A stretch of DNA of 64,000 nt, taken from NCBI RefSeq assembly GCF_040372805.1, contig NZ_BAABWJ010000013.1, positions 22,092 to 86,091 of the forward strand. Direction: 5' to 3'. This DNA is from Pseudoteredinibacter isoporae_A (GTDB taxonomy: Bacteria; Pseudomonadota; Gammaproteobacteria; Pseudomonadales; Cellvibrionaceae). Every line of letters begins with the position of its first letter. The first letter of the stretch is position 1. Below the pieces are notes generated by a model. That model ran no database searches and had not been told where the DNA came from. It saw nothing but the letters and a program-made list of their open reading frames with translations. This document shows, in pieces, positions 35,799 to 44,600 of the stretch. Position numbers and translations under genes: made by a program.

Positions 35799-37721
35799 TT
35801 ACTGGGATTTGCGAACCCGCAAATACCATTCAGATAACAGACGTACCTGCTTCTCTGTGTAACCACGATCGATCATACGAGCCACAAAATCCTGATGCTT
35901 TTTCTGGTCGTTGGCCGAGGCTTTGGTGTTGAAGGAAATAACCGGCAACAGATCTTCGGTATTCGAGAACATTTTCTTCTCGATAACCCGGCGCAGCTTC
36001 TCGTAGCTGTTCCAGAGTGGGTTCTGGCCATTGTTGTTGGCTCTCGCCCGTAAGACGAAGTTGACGATCTCATTACGGAAATCTTTTGGATTACTGATGC
36101 CCGCAGGCTTCTCGATTTTTTCCAGCTCTTCGTTCAGGGAGGCACGATCGAGAATCTCGCCAGTTTCCGGGTCTCGGTACTCCTGATCCTGGATCCAGAA
36201 GTCCGCATAAGTGACATAACGATCAAAGATATTCTGGCCATACTCGGTGTAGGATTCGAGATAGGCGGTTTGAATTTCCTTGCCGATGAACTCAACGTAT
36301 TTGGGTGCCAGAAACTCCTTAATAAAGGACAGATACTTAGCCTGCACTTCTTCAGGGAATTGTTCCTGCTCGATTTGCTGTTCCAGAACATACAGAAGAT
36401 GGACCGGGTTGGCCGCTACTTCGGTGGCATCAAAGTTGAAGACCTTGGACAAAATTTTGAAGGCGAAACGTGTCGATAAGCCATCCATGCCTTCATTGAC
36501 GCCAGCCATATCACGATATTCCTGAATGGATTTCGCTTTTGGGTCGGTATCCTTCAGGTTTTGCCCATCGTAGACCTTCATTTTCGAATACAAGTTGGAA
36601 TTTTCCGGTTCTTTCAGGCGAGAAAGTACAGAAAACTGGGCCAGCATTTTTAGAGTGTCCGGTGCGCAAGGGGCTTCGGAGAGGGAGCTGTTTTCAATAA
36701 GCTTGTGATAGATCTCAATTTCTTCTGTGAGGCGCAGGCAGTAGGGCACTTTGACAATATAAATACGGTCTAAAAAGGCCTCATTGTTTTTATTGTTTCT
36801 AAACGATTGCCATTCTGATTCATTGGAGTGCGCCAGAATCACGCCGTCAAAAGGAATGGCGCCAAGCCCCTCAGTACTGTTGTAGTTGCCTTCCTGGGTG
36901 GCGGTAAGCAGTGGGTGCAGCACCTTAATGGGCGCTTTAAACATTTCCACAAACTCCATCAGGCCCTGGTTGGCTCGACAAAGGCCACCGGAATAGCTGT
37001 AAGCGTCGGTATCGTTTTGTGGGAAGTCTTCCAGTTTACGAATATCGACTTTACCTACCAGAGAAGAGATATCCTGATTGTTCTCATCACCGGGTTCAGT
37101 TTTGGAAACCGCAATCTGATTCAAAATGGAAGGCTTGAGTTTAATCACCTTAAACTGGCTGATATCGCCATTGTATTCCTGCAGGCGTTTGGCGGCCCAA
37201 GGGGACATAATCGTGCCCAGATAACGTTTCGGTATACCGTACTCTTCTTCGAGAATATTGGCGTCTTCATTGGGGTCAAACAGGCCCAGGGGGCATTCAA
37301 AAACAGGGGAGCCCTTTAAGCAATAAATAGGCTCTTTTTCCATTAACGCTTTTAACCTTTCGGCCAGTGAGGACTTGCCGCCGCCAACCGGGCCGAGCAA
37401 GTAAAGAATCTGTTTCTTTTCTTCAAGACCTTGGGCGGAGTGCCTGAAAAATGCAACGATTTGCTCAATGCATTCTTCCATGCCAAAGAACTCTTTAAAG
37501 GCACTATAACGCTTAATGATTTTATTGGAAAAAATTCGGCTGAGGCGAGGGTCGAGAGACGTGTCGATTAGCTCAGGTTCGCCAACAGCATTGAGCAAAC
37601 GCTCGGCAGCGGTGGCGTATACACTGTTGTCTTGCCGGCAGAGCTCAAGGTATTCCTGGATGCTCATTTCTTCTTCTTGCCCGGCGTCATATCGGTCTTG
37701 GAAGTGATTAAAAATGCCCAT
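35799..37721 (-). CDS. prkA: PrkA-type serine protein kinase / AAA protein
   Basis: 640 residues, same length as E. coli YeaG. Walker A GPVGGGKS is at about residues 110-117 in an N-terminal AAA domain, followed by conserved FECPLGLFDP, GVILAHSNESEWQSFRNN and a C-terminal kinase-like domain ending in YTEKQVRLLSEWYLRVRKSQ. The family was described as an eukaryotic-like serine kinase; recent work on relatives supports an AAA+ ATPase or protease activity, so the activity here is open. ATG 37721 has GGAGGA upstream. First gene of a three-gene operon with yeaH and spoVR. In E. coli the spoVR homologue is elsewhere. Confidence 0.93.
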   Translation of the reverse strand: MGIFNHFQDRYDAGQEEEMSIQEYLELCRQDNSVYATAAERLLNAVGEPELIDTSLDPRLSRIFSNKIIKRYSAFKEFFGMEECIEQIVAFFRHSAQGLEEKKQILYLLGPVGGGKSSLAERLKALMEKEPIYCLKGSPVFECPLGLFDPNEDANILEEEYGIPKRYLGTIMSPWAAKRLQEYNGDISQFKVIKLKPSILNQIAVSKTEPGDENNQDISSLVGKVDIRKLEDFPQNDTDAYSYSGGLCRANQGLMEFVEMFKAPIKVLHPLLTATQEGNYNSTEGLGAIPFDGVILAHSNESEWQSFRNNKNNEAFLDRIYIVKVPYCLRLTEEIEIYHKLIENSSLSEAPCAPDTLKMLAQFSVLSRLKEPENSNLYSKMKVYDGQNLKDTDPKAKSIQEYRDMAGVNEGMDGLSTRFAFKILSKVFNFDATEVAANPVHLLYVLEQQIEQEQFPEEVQAKYLSFIKEFLAPKYVEFIGKEIQTAYLESYTEYGQNIFDRYVTYADFWIQDQEYRDPETGEILDRASLNEELEKIEKPAGISNPKDFRNEIVNFVLRARANNNGQNPLWNSYEKLRRVIEKKMFSNTEDLLPVISFNTKASANDQKKHQDFVARMIDRGYTEKQVRLLSEWYLRVRKSQ

Positions 37722-38609
37722 CTTGCTGTCCTCCGCTCTGGGGGAATGCTGGCAAATCTCCCGAGAGAAAAATTAGTGTAAAGAAACAAAAATCATGCTG
37801 TTTGAAATACTCTTTTCTATAAAGTTGCTGCGCCAATTTACAGCAGAAAATACTGCTCGCGTATCTCAGTATTTACTACTAACTGTCATGATTAAACGCC
37901 TTTTTATAGGCAAAGGCAATTATCACGTTTAAAATATTTTAAAAATATTCCTTACAGTTAAGACAACTTATTTCGATTAAAAGTTGCTTAGTAGTTAATG
38001 TAGTTGATATTTTTCAGCTCCGCGTCATTTCATGCTGAAATTTTGACGCGTTATTTTGATAAAAGCATAAGTCGTGCCATCCATCGGAAAACTTTCTCTG
38101 TATTTATTTCTTTACACTTCTATCGTTTTCTTCAAAACGCTTGTTTCGTTTTTTGTATCTATATTGACTTTGGTTGATATAGTGTTGTCCTTGCCAGTTT
38201 GTTTCTATTTTCGGGAATGTCTTTGTTCTGCTTAATGAAATGGCTGGTTCATGTTCGCCTTCATTGCAGTGTTGCGACTTTCATTATTTGTTACATCAAA
38301 TGTTTAACAAAAAAATATCGAAAATGTGTCCGGATTTTTACATGTTGTTTTTGTCGTGCTTTATAACTTTTGATGTGAGGAAGCATAAGTTGTCGAGTTT
38401 GCAAGTTTTGGGTAAGGAAACTTTTGTCATACTTTGACAGCAGAGAGGTTAAAGATTGCCGCTCGGGCGCGCAGGGGAGCTTGTTGAACAAGGCGGGTTT
38501 GGACGGCTGTCGAGCGGCCGCTCAATTGAAAGGCATTCGTTTTGTGCGGGTAGCAAAAAGGGGAGGTAGTGAGGGGCGAGTTGTGCGTGTTCTTGCTTGT
38601 TGAGTTTGC
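37722..38609. other. Gene-free region upstream of prkA: about 700 bp AT-rich, then about 170 bp GC-rich
   Basis: No convincing gene on either strand; the short open frames have no start site and odd composition (for example a Cys/Phe-rich frame at 38240-38437). 37740-38440 is strikingly AT-rich with T tracts on the plus strand. It contains two overlapping inverted repeats, TTTCAGC/GCTGAAA (38012-38018 and 38034-38040) and CGCGTCA/TGACGCG (38021-38027 and 38044-38050), which cannot both form at once. 38443-38609 is GC-richer and contains GCTTGTTGAACAAGG and AGCGGCCGCT. The prkA promoter must lie here; I do not see a clear -24/-12 or -10 element. Confidence 0.5.
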
Positions 38610-38781
38610 GAAGTTTCTTGCCACCTTTTGGAATAGTGGCGGACTGGACGGGACTGATCATTTGCTCCTGCAAATGCCCCTTCGGGTTGCTCCTGGCGTC
38701 GCAATCCAAAATCGCTCCGGGCGATTTTGTCGAACCGCGAGGGTTCTCGCCCATCCAGTCCCTGGGGTTTCTTTCAGGCAT

Positions 38782-38812
38782 AAAAAAAGGCCGCAATTAC
38801 TTGCAGCCTTTT
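38782..38812 (-). terminator. Terminator in repeat unit 3 (farthest from tRNA)
   Basis: Minus-strand stem GGCTGCAA/TTGCGGCC with GTAA loop, flanked by A/T pairs and followed by a run of seven T. One pair is U-G relative to unit 1. Confidence 0.75.
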
Positions 38813-38964
38813 AGAATAGTGGCGGACCGGACGGGACTGATCATTTGCTCCTGCAAATGCCCCTTCGGGTTGCTCCTGGCGTCGCAATCCAAAATCGCTC
38901 CGGGCGATTTTGTCGAACCGCGCGGGTTCTCGCCCATCCGGTCTTGGGGGTTTCTTTCAGGCAT

Positions 38965-38995
38965 AAAAAAAGGCCGCAATTACTTGCAGCCTTTT
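38965..38995 (-). terminator. Terminator in repeat unit 2
   Basis: Same hairpin as in unit 3, 183 bp away, with the same U-G wobble and T tract. Confidence 0.75.
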
Positions 38996-39147
38996 GAAAT
39001 AGTGGCGGACCGGACGGGACTGATCATTTGCTCCTGCAAATGCCCCTTCGGGTTGCTCCTGGCGTCGCAATCCAAAATCGCTCCGGGCGATTTTGTCGAA
39101 CCGCGCGGGTTCTCGCCCATCCGGTCTTGGGGGTTTCTTTCAGGCAT

Positions 39148-39178
39148 AAAAAAAGGCTGCAATTACTTGCAGCCTTTT
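39148..39178 (-). terminator. Rho-independent terminator of the tRNA-Val/tRNA-Asp operon
   Basis: Minus-strand AAAAGGCTGCAA/TTGCAGCCTTTT is a perfect 12-bp stem with loop GTAA and an extended T tract. It starts 8 bp past the CCA end of tRNA-Asp. Confidence 0.92.
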
Positions 39179-39185
39179 AGAATAG

Positions 39186-39262
39186 TGGCGGACCGGACGG
39201 GACTCGAACCCGCGACCCCCGGCGTGACAGGCCGGTATTCTAACCAACTGAACTACCGGTCC
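39186..39262 (-). tRNA. tRNA-Asp (GTC)
   Basis: 77 nt with encoded CCA. The acceptor stem GGACCGG/CCGGTCC is fully paired, the D arm is AGTTCAGTTGGTTAGAAT, the anticodon loop CTGTCAC gives anticodon GTC, and the T arm is GCGGGTTCGAGTCCCG. Second gene of a tRNA pair after tRNA-Val with a 43-nt spacer; its 3' 19 nt seed the downstream repeat array. Confidence 0.97.
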
Positions 39263-39305
39263 GCGTATCTGACATTTGGCCACTTTATTTGTCACGCTAG
39301 TAAAG

Positions 39306-39381
39306 TGGTGGGTGGTACAGGGATCGAACCTGTGACCCTCGCCTTGTAAGGGCGATGCTCTCCCAGCTGAGCTAACCACCC
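39306..39381 (-). tRNA. tRNA-Val (TAC)
   Basis: 76 nt with encoded CCA. Acceptor stem GGGTGGT/ACCACCC, D arm TAGCTCAGCTGGGAGAGCA, anticodon loop CTTACAA with anticodon TAC, T arm ACAGGTTCGATCCCTGT. First gene of the tRNA pair. Confidence 0.97.
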
Positions 39382-39398
39382 GCTGTCAGGAGCGGCGT

Positions 39399-39426
39399 AT
39401 ATTAATGATTAATCTTTTTGCGTCAA
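39399..39426 (-). promoter_or_regulatory. Sigma-70 promoter of the tRNA-Val/tRNA-Asp operon
   Basis: On the minus strand TTGACG (39426-39421) and TAATAT (39404-39399) are separated by 16 bp, 18 bp upstream of the tRNA-Val 5' end. A GC-rich stretch (ACGCCGCTCC) follows the -10 box, as in stringently controlled stable-RNA promoters. Confidence 0.8.
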
Positions 39427-39629
39427 CCGTTTTTTCATAAAAACTTCACCTTTCTTGCGAAAAGCTGAAATTTGCATAAAAAGTCAACAAAAGCAGTGGC
39501 TTAGCGTTGGATTTGTGTGCAGGGTATGGGTTACTGGGGTTTGCGTTGCTATACTGCGGGCAATTTCCTGCGCGCTTATTTTCGGCTTTTGAGGCCGAAG
39601 CAGGTTCATTCGGCTAATTTGTGAATAAC

Positions 39630-40112
39630 ATGACGTTAATCAATCGCTGTTTTTTCCCTCTGTTTCTATTAATGATCACCGTTTCTGCCCAGGCAGTCGT
39701 GGATCTTTATGAATTCAATGACCCTTCCTTAAGGGAGCGCTATCTCGTGTTGGTGGACGAGCTTCGTTGCCCTAAGTGCCAAAACCAGAACTTGGCAGGT
39801 TCGGATTCTCCTATCGCCTCGGACTTGCGCCGGGAGCTTCATCGCTTGCTTCAAGAAGGACAGAGTGATGAAGAGATCAAAGATTATATGGTGGCCCGCT
39901 ATGGGGACTATGTGCTCTACCGCCCGCGTTTAGGCCTTAACACTCTGTTGTTGTGGGGAGGCCCAATCGCATTGTTGCTCCTGGGGTTGATTGTGGCGTT
40001 CTTTATTTTCCGCCGTCAGGCCCCAGTTGAGCAGACGGTGGAAATCGATAAAGAGCGTTTGGACGAGATCCTGCGTGAAGCTCGAGAAGAAAAAGAAAAG
40101 GAACAAAGTTAA
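39630..40112 (+). CDS. ccmH: Cytochrome c maturation protein CcmH (thiol-disulfide component)
   Basis: About 160 residues. A signal peptide or anchor (LINRCFFPLFLLMITVSAQA) precedes a three-helix thioredoxin-like domain with the redox motif LRCPKCQNQNLAGSDSPIA and ends in a membrane helix (LLLWGGPIALLLLGLIVAFF) plus a charged tail. It reduces the apocytochrome c heme-binding cysteines in the periplasm for ligation with CcmF and CcmI. Start ATG 39630 is used; GTG 39621 is possible and neither has a clear Shine-Dalgarno. It is followed without gap by ccmI. The other ccm genes are not upstream; the tRNA pair is. Confidence 0.92.
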   Translation: MTLINRCFFPLFLLMITVSAQAVVDLYEFNDPSLRERYLVLVDELRCPKCQNQNLAGSDSPIASDLRRELHRLLQEGQSDEEIKDYMVARYGDYVLYRPRLGLNTLLLWGGPIALLLLGLIVAFFIFRRQAPVEQTVEIDKERLDEILREAREEKEKEQS

Positions 40113-41396
40113 ATGTTGTCTATCTGGTTGGGGGCTGCCTTACTCATTCTGTTAGCGTTGGTGTTTGTTTTTTGGCCATTGCTGGTTCGTGAGCGTGAGC
40201 AAAAGGAGAATCGGGAGCGGCAGACCTTGAATGTCGATCTCTATGAGCAACGTCGAGCTGAGTTGGATGAGCAGCTGAGAACGGGCGATTTAGACGAAGC
40301 GCAACACGCGGCGCTTGGACGAGAACTTGATCTGGAGCTGGTGGAAGCTGAAAAGCAGTCCGGTGAGGTGCAAGCTGGCCCGCAAGCGAGTTCCGGTCGG
40401 ATCGTGTTATTGCTGTCGGCGGTGGTGTTGGCGGTATTTGTGTTTGGCTTCTATCAGTACAACGGTGCCAGCGAAGACATTCGGATGACTGAGGCGATTC
40501 GGGCCAAGTTCCTGGCGGATACTCAGGCAATACAGGCCGGCAAAGAGCCAGATCCGGCATTGGCGCGCCGCATGATGTCCCAGTTGGAAGCGCGTCTGGA
40601 AAAAGACCCTGAAAACGTTCAATACCTCTACCTGCTGGCAAGAAACGCCTCTGATCTGCAGGAGTATCCTACGGCTATCAATGCCTATCGTGCCATTCTG
40701 GCGGTTGATGAGTCTCCTTTGGTGATGGGTGAGTTGGCTCAATTGATGTTTGTGGTCGCGGGTAACCGCATTACGCCGGATGCCGAGGCGCTCATTGATA
40801 AAACTTTGTCCGTGGACCCCAATAGCCATGTAGCGCTGGGCTTGGATGGCATCCGTTATTATCAGTCGGAAAAGTATCAGCAGGCGATTGATCAGTGGGA
40901 AAAAGCGATTAAATTACTCGGGCCGCAATCACCGGGTGCGCAATCTCTGGCGGCGGGTGTTCTGCGGGCAAGAGCACTGCTGGCGGAAGAAAAAGGCACA
41001 GATGATGCGGGAGCTGTAGCGCAGGCTAGCCCTGAGAGCGCCACTGAAGAGGCATCTGCTCTGAGCTTGAAGCTCAAAATCGCCCTTGCTGAGGGTGTGC
41101 AGTTGAACCCTGAACATGCGGTATTTGTCTACGCTCGGGCCTGGCAGGGGGCGCCCATGCCTCTGGCCATCTCCCGATTGAAAGTCAAAGATCTGCCGGC
41201 GGAAATTGAGCTGAGTGAAGCCATGGCCATGGCGCCGGGTATGTCGATCGCTCGCTTTCCTGAGTTGGAGCTGGTGGCTCGCGTGTCGGCCAGTGGGCAG
41301 GCTGTTCCTCAGCCGGGGGATTGGCAGGTGACGCTTGGGCCGGTTGCGAACAGCAGTCAGGATCAGCATCTGCTGGAAATTCAAAAGCAGTTATAA
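40113..41396 (+). CDS. ccmI: Cytochrome c biogenesis protein CcmI
   Basis: 427 residues. Two membrane helices at the N-terminus (LGAALLILLALVFVFWPLLV and IVLLLSAVVLAVFVFGFYQY) flank a charged coiled cytoplasmic loop with the family segment LYEQRRAELDEQ, followed by periplasmic TPR helices (VQYLYLLARNASDLQEYPTAI; LGLDGIRYYQSEKYQQAIDQW) and a C-terminal Ig-like domain (VFVYARAWQGAPMPLAISRLKV). It holds apocytochrome c during heme attachment. ATG 40113 directly abuts the ccmH stop. Confidence 0.92.
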   Translation: MLSIWLGAALLILLALVFVFWPLLVREREQKENRERQTLNVDLYEQRRAELDEQLRTGDLDEAQHAALGRELDLELVEAEKQSGEVQAGPQASSGRIVLLLSAVVLAVFVFGFYQYNGASEDIRMTEAIRAKFLADTQAIQAGKEPDPALARRMMSQLEARLEKDPENVQYLYLLARNASDLQEYPTAINAYRAILAVDESPLVMGELAQLMFVVAGNRITPDAEALIDKTLSVDPNSHVALGLDGIRYYQSEKYQQAIDQWEKAIKLLGPQSPGAQSLAAGVLRARALLAEEKGTDDAGAVAQASPESATEEASALSLKLKIALAEGVQLNPEHAVFVYARAWQGAPMPLAISRLKVKDLPAEIELSEAMAMAPGMSIARFPELELVARVSASGQAVPQPGDWQVTLGPVANSSQDQHLLEIQKQL

Positions 41397-41615
41397 GGCG
41401 GCTGAAAATCGGCGTTCAGCGTAAGGTGGGGTAGCGCTTGTTACTCTGGAACAATATGGGCGCCGATTGCCTCCAAGTGGGGCTTTCCGGGGTGCCAAAG
41501 CCTGGTCAAACGTGTAAAATGGCGGGTTTTAGGTTGTGTCTCTGAAAACCTCCAGGCTCTTCAGAAAAATACAATAAAATCAATATATTGCAAGACTATT
41601 GAGTGACAAGGATTT

Positions 41616-44600
41616 ATGCGGCTAAAGTGCATTAAGCTAGCAGGTTTTAAATCGTTCGTGGATCCAACGACGGTTTCTTTTCCATCGAACCTGTGTGCCA
41701 TTGTTGGCCCCAACGGTTGTGGTAAATCCAATACCATTGATGCCGTGCGCTGGGTAATGGGGGAATCCTCGGCGAAGAATCTTCGCGGCGAATCCATGAC
41801 GGATGTAATTTTCAATGGTTCCGGTGGCCGTAAGCCCGTTGGCCAGGCCTCGATCGAATTGATCTTTGACAACAGCGACGGAACTCTTGTGGGCGAATAC
41901 GCCGGTTACAGCGAGATTTCGGTTAAGCGTAAAGTGACCCGCGACGCCACCAACACCTATTACCTCAACGGCAACAAATGTCGCCGCCGTGATATTACTG
42001 ACATTTTCTTGGGTACCGGCCTGGGGCCGCGCAGTTATGCAATTATCGAACAGGGTATGATCTCTCGCCTGATCGAAGCCAAGCCCGAAGAGCTGCGTGT
42101 TTATATCGAAGAAGCGGCGGGTATTTCCAAATACAAAGAACGTCGTCGCGATACTGAAAACCGCATGCGTCGTACCATGGAAAACATGGAGCGCCTGACG
42201 GATATTCGTGACGAATTGGAGCGCCAGCTGTCCCGTCTGGAGCGCCAGTCGGTTGCTGCGGAAAAATACACTGAATTCAAAAAAGAAGAGCGTCTGCTGA
42301 AGGCCCAGTTGCAAGCTTTGCGCTTTCAGATTCTCGATGAGCAAGCCAAATCCAAGCAGGGCATTATTACCGAGCTTGAATTGAAGGTTGAGTCTTTTGT
42401 TACCGATCAGGTTGGTAAAGATACCGAGATTGAAGAGTACCGCCTGCAACATACGGATATGGGTGATAAGTTTAACGAGGTTCAAGGTCGCTTCTATGCC
42501 TTGGGTTCAGACATTGCCCGACTGGAACAGAATATTCAGCACGCCCAATCCCGCTCCCAAGAATTGCAACGCGATCTGGAACAAACCGAGCGCGACTGCA
42601 AAGAAGCTGAAACGCATCTGTTGAGCGATACGGAAAAAACACGTCAGTGGGAAGAAGAGCTGGCTGAGATTGAGCCTGAACTGGAAATGATCAAAGCCGC
42701 CGAAGAAGATTCCGGCGATTTCCTGCAGAACGCTGAAGATGCCATGCAGGACTGGCAGATCGAGTGGGACAGTTTCAACCAGACTGCGGCCGAGCCTCGT
42801 CAAAGAGCTGAGGTTGAACAATCTAAAATTCAACACCTTGAGCAAGTGCAAACCCGCTTGCTTGAGCGGATCAAGCGCCTGGACGAAGAGCGCGGCAACC
42901 TGCAATCCTCTGAGGTGGATGAAGAGATTGCCGAGCTGAGTGAGCGCATGGCGGAGTTGGATATTGATGCCGATGCCAAGCGCGCCGCCGTAGAAGAGAT
43001 GGGCGAATCGATTAATGAACAGCGCGAACAGAGTAACAGCGACAGCGAAACGCTTGATCAGTTACGCAGTCAGTTGTCCAGCATGCGCGGTCGCCACGCC
43101 TCCCTCGAAGCGTTGCAGCAGGCTGCCATGGGCCAGCAAAATGAAGTGGTCAGCGATTGGTTGAATGAACAGGGTTTAGCCGACAAGCCGCGCCTTGCTG
43201 AGCAGTTGCAAGTGGACAGTGGCTGGGAAATGGCGGTGGAAACTGCTCTTGGCAACCATCTGCAAGCTGTATGCACCGAAGGGCTGGATCAGGTTGCGAA
43301 CGTGTTTGCTCAACTGGATCAAGGTGAATTGGTCCTGCTTGATGCCGGTAGCAGCAAAACCGATGTTGATGCCAAAAGTTTGGCCCATTTTGTTCGCGGT
43401 TCGGCGGACGTCAGCCATTTATTAGCGAATGTCCTGGCCGCTGAAGACCTCAGTACTGCGTTGGCTATGCGCTCGAGTTTGTCGGCGGGCCAGTCGGTGA
43501 TGACCAAAGAGGGCATCTGGTTGGGCGCCAACTGGATGCGAGTGGCCAAAGACAGCGATGCGGCTTCGGGGGTATTGGCTCGCAAACAGGAGCTGGAAGA
43601 ATTGACCGCCAGCATTGCCGAGCTGGAAGGCCAGGTTGAACAGTTGGGCGAAGCCATGGAGCAGCGCCGCGACAATATTAAAGAGTTGGAGCAACAGCGC
43701 GAAGCCAAGCGTCGTGAAGCGGAAGATCTGAATCGCCGTTATGGAGAGTTGCGTTCCCAGGTCAGTGCCAAGCAGGTGCAGGTGGAACAAACCACCATGC
43801 GTCGTCAGCGCCTGGATAGTGAGATCAACGAAGCAAAAGAACAAATGGACAATGAGGCGGAAGCCCTGTCCGAAGCGCGAATGATCCTGCAAGAAGCCAT
43901 CGATGCGATGGAGCAGGACACCGACAAGCGCGAAGAGTTATTGAGCAAGCGTGATGACCTGCGTGAGAAGCTGGACCAGGCACGTCAGCGTGCCCGTCAC
44001 GACAAAGACCGCGGCCATGAGTTGGCGATTCGCTATCAATCACTGCGTACTCAGCTCGACAGCATGCGTTCGGGCATTGACCGTCTGCGTGAGCAGGTTC
44101 AGCGTTCCCAAGATCGCCGTGAGCAGTTGCAGGCAACATTGGGTGAAAATCGCGACCCGATTGAAGAATACAAAATGGAGCTCGAGGAGCGCTTGGAAGA
44201 CCGCTTGAGTGTAGAAGGCGAGTTGGCTGAAGCTCGTCGCGCGGTTGAAGATGTTGAAGCCAAACTGCGTCAGATTGAACAGGATCGCAGTAAAGCCGAA
44301 CATGAAATTCAATCTGTGCGTACGCGTCTGGAGCAAGAGCGTCTGTTTACCCGTGAAGTGGAAGTGCAGCGCAGCACCGTTGAAAATCAACTGGTCGACG
44401 ATGGCTTCCATCTGCCAACGCTATTGGAACAGTTGCCAGAAGATGCCCAGGAAAAACCCATGGAAGAAGAGCTGGAGCGTATTGGTAATCGCATCAGCCG
44501 ATTGGGGCCCATTAACTTGGCGGCCATTGACGAGTACAAAACCGAGTCTGAGCGCAAAACCTATTTGGATACCCAGAACAAAGATCTGGAAGACGCACTG

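Larger units (their letters stand above)
38637..39185 (-). repeat. Three 183-bp tandem repeats built on the tRNA-Asp 3' tail (tyrT-like array)
   Basis: Units at 38637-38819, 38820-39002 and 39003-39185 have exactly the same 183-bp period, and the period continues into the tRNA-Asp gene. Each unit starts (plus-strand reading) with 19 bases equal to the last 19 of tRNA-Asp including CCA (39186-39204 in the gene; one base differs in the farthest unit), and ends with the intrinsic terminator that also follows the real tRNA. A partial unit of about 27 bp precedes them (38610-38636). Transcribed from the tRNA promoter, each unit would give terminator, spacer hairpins (CAAAATCGC/GCGATTTTG; CATTTGC/GCAAATG), then a tRNA tail. 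The layout resembles the E. coli tyrT repeats that give rtT RNA; the sequence is not recognised as the same. Confidence 0.88.
38637..39185 (-). ncRNA. Putative structured RNAs from the tRNA-Asp tail units
   Basis: Within each unit the 12-base segment after the terminator spacer (plus-strand 38750-38761 in the far unit) can pair with the tail segment 38641-38652, with one G-U in the transcript. In the far unit base 38645 is T and its partner 38757 is A; in both other units the pair is C (38828, 39011) and G (38940, 39123), a compensatory change. The stem replaces the 5' acceptor strand of the tRNA, so the tail may fold as an acceptor-like helix. Expression, processing by tRNA nucleases and function are not shown by the sequence. 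Confidence 0.5.

Noticed and set aside
38240..38437. 65-codon frame upstream of the repeats
   Set aside because: AT-rich region, Phe/Cys-rich product, no start signal.
38637..39185. CRISPR array or satellite
   Set aside because: Repeats are 183 bp with no variable spacers and begin with a tRNA tail; no cas genes nearby.
38597..39349. Plus-strand open frame of 250 codons with a 61-residue repeat
   Set aside because: It is antisense to the repeat array and both tRNAs; the frame stays open only because 183 is divisible by three. No ribosome-binding site.
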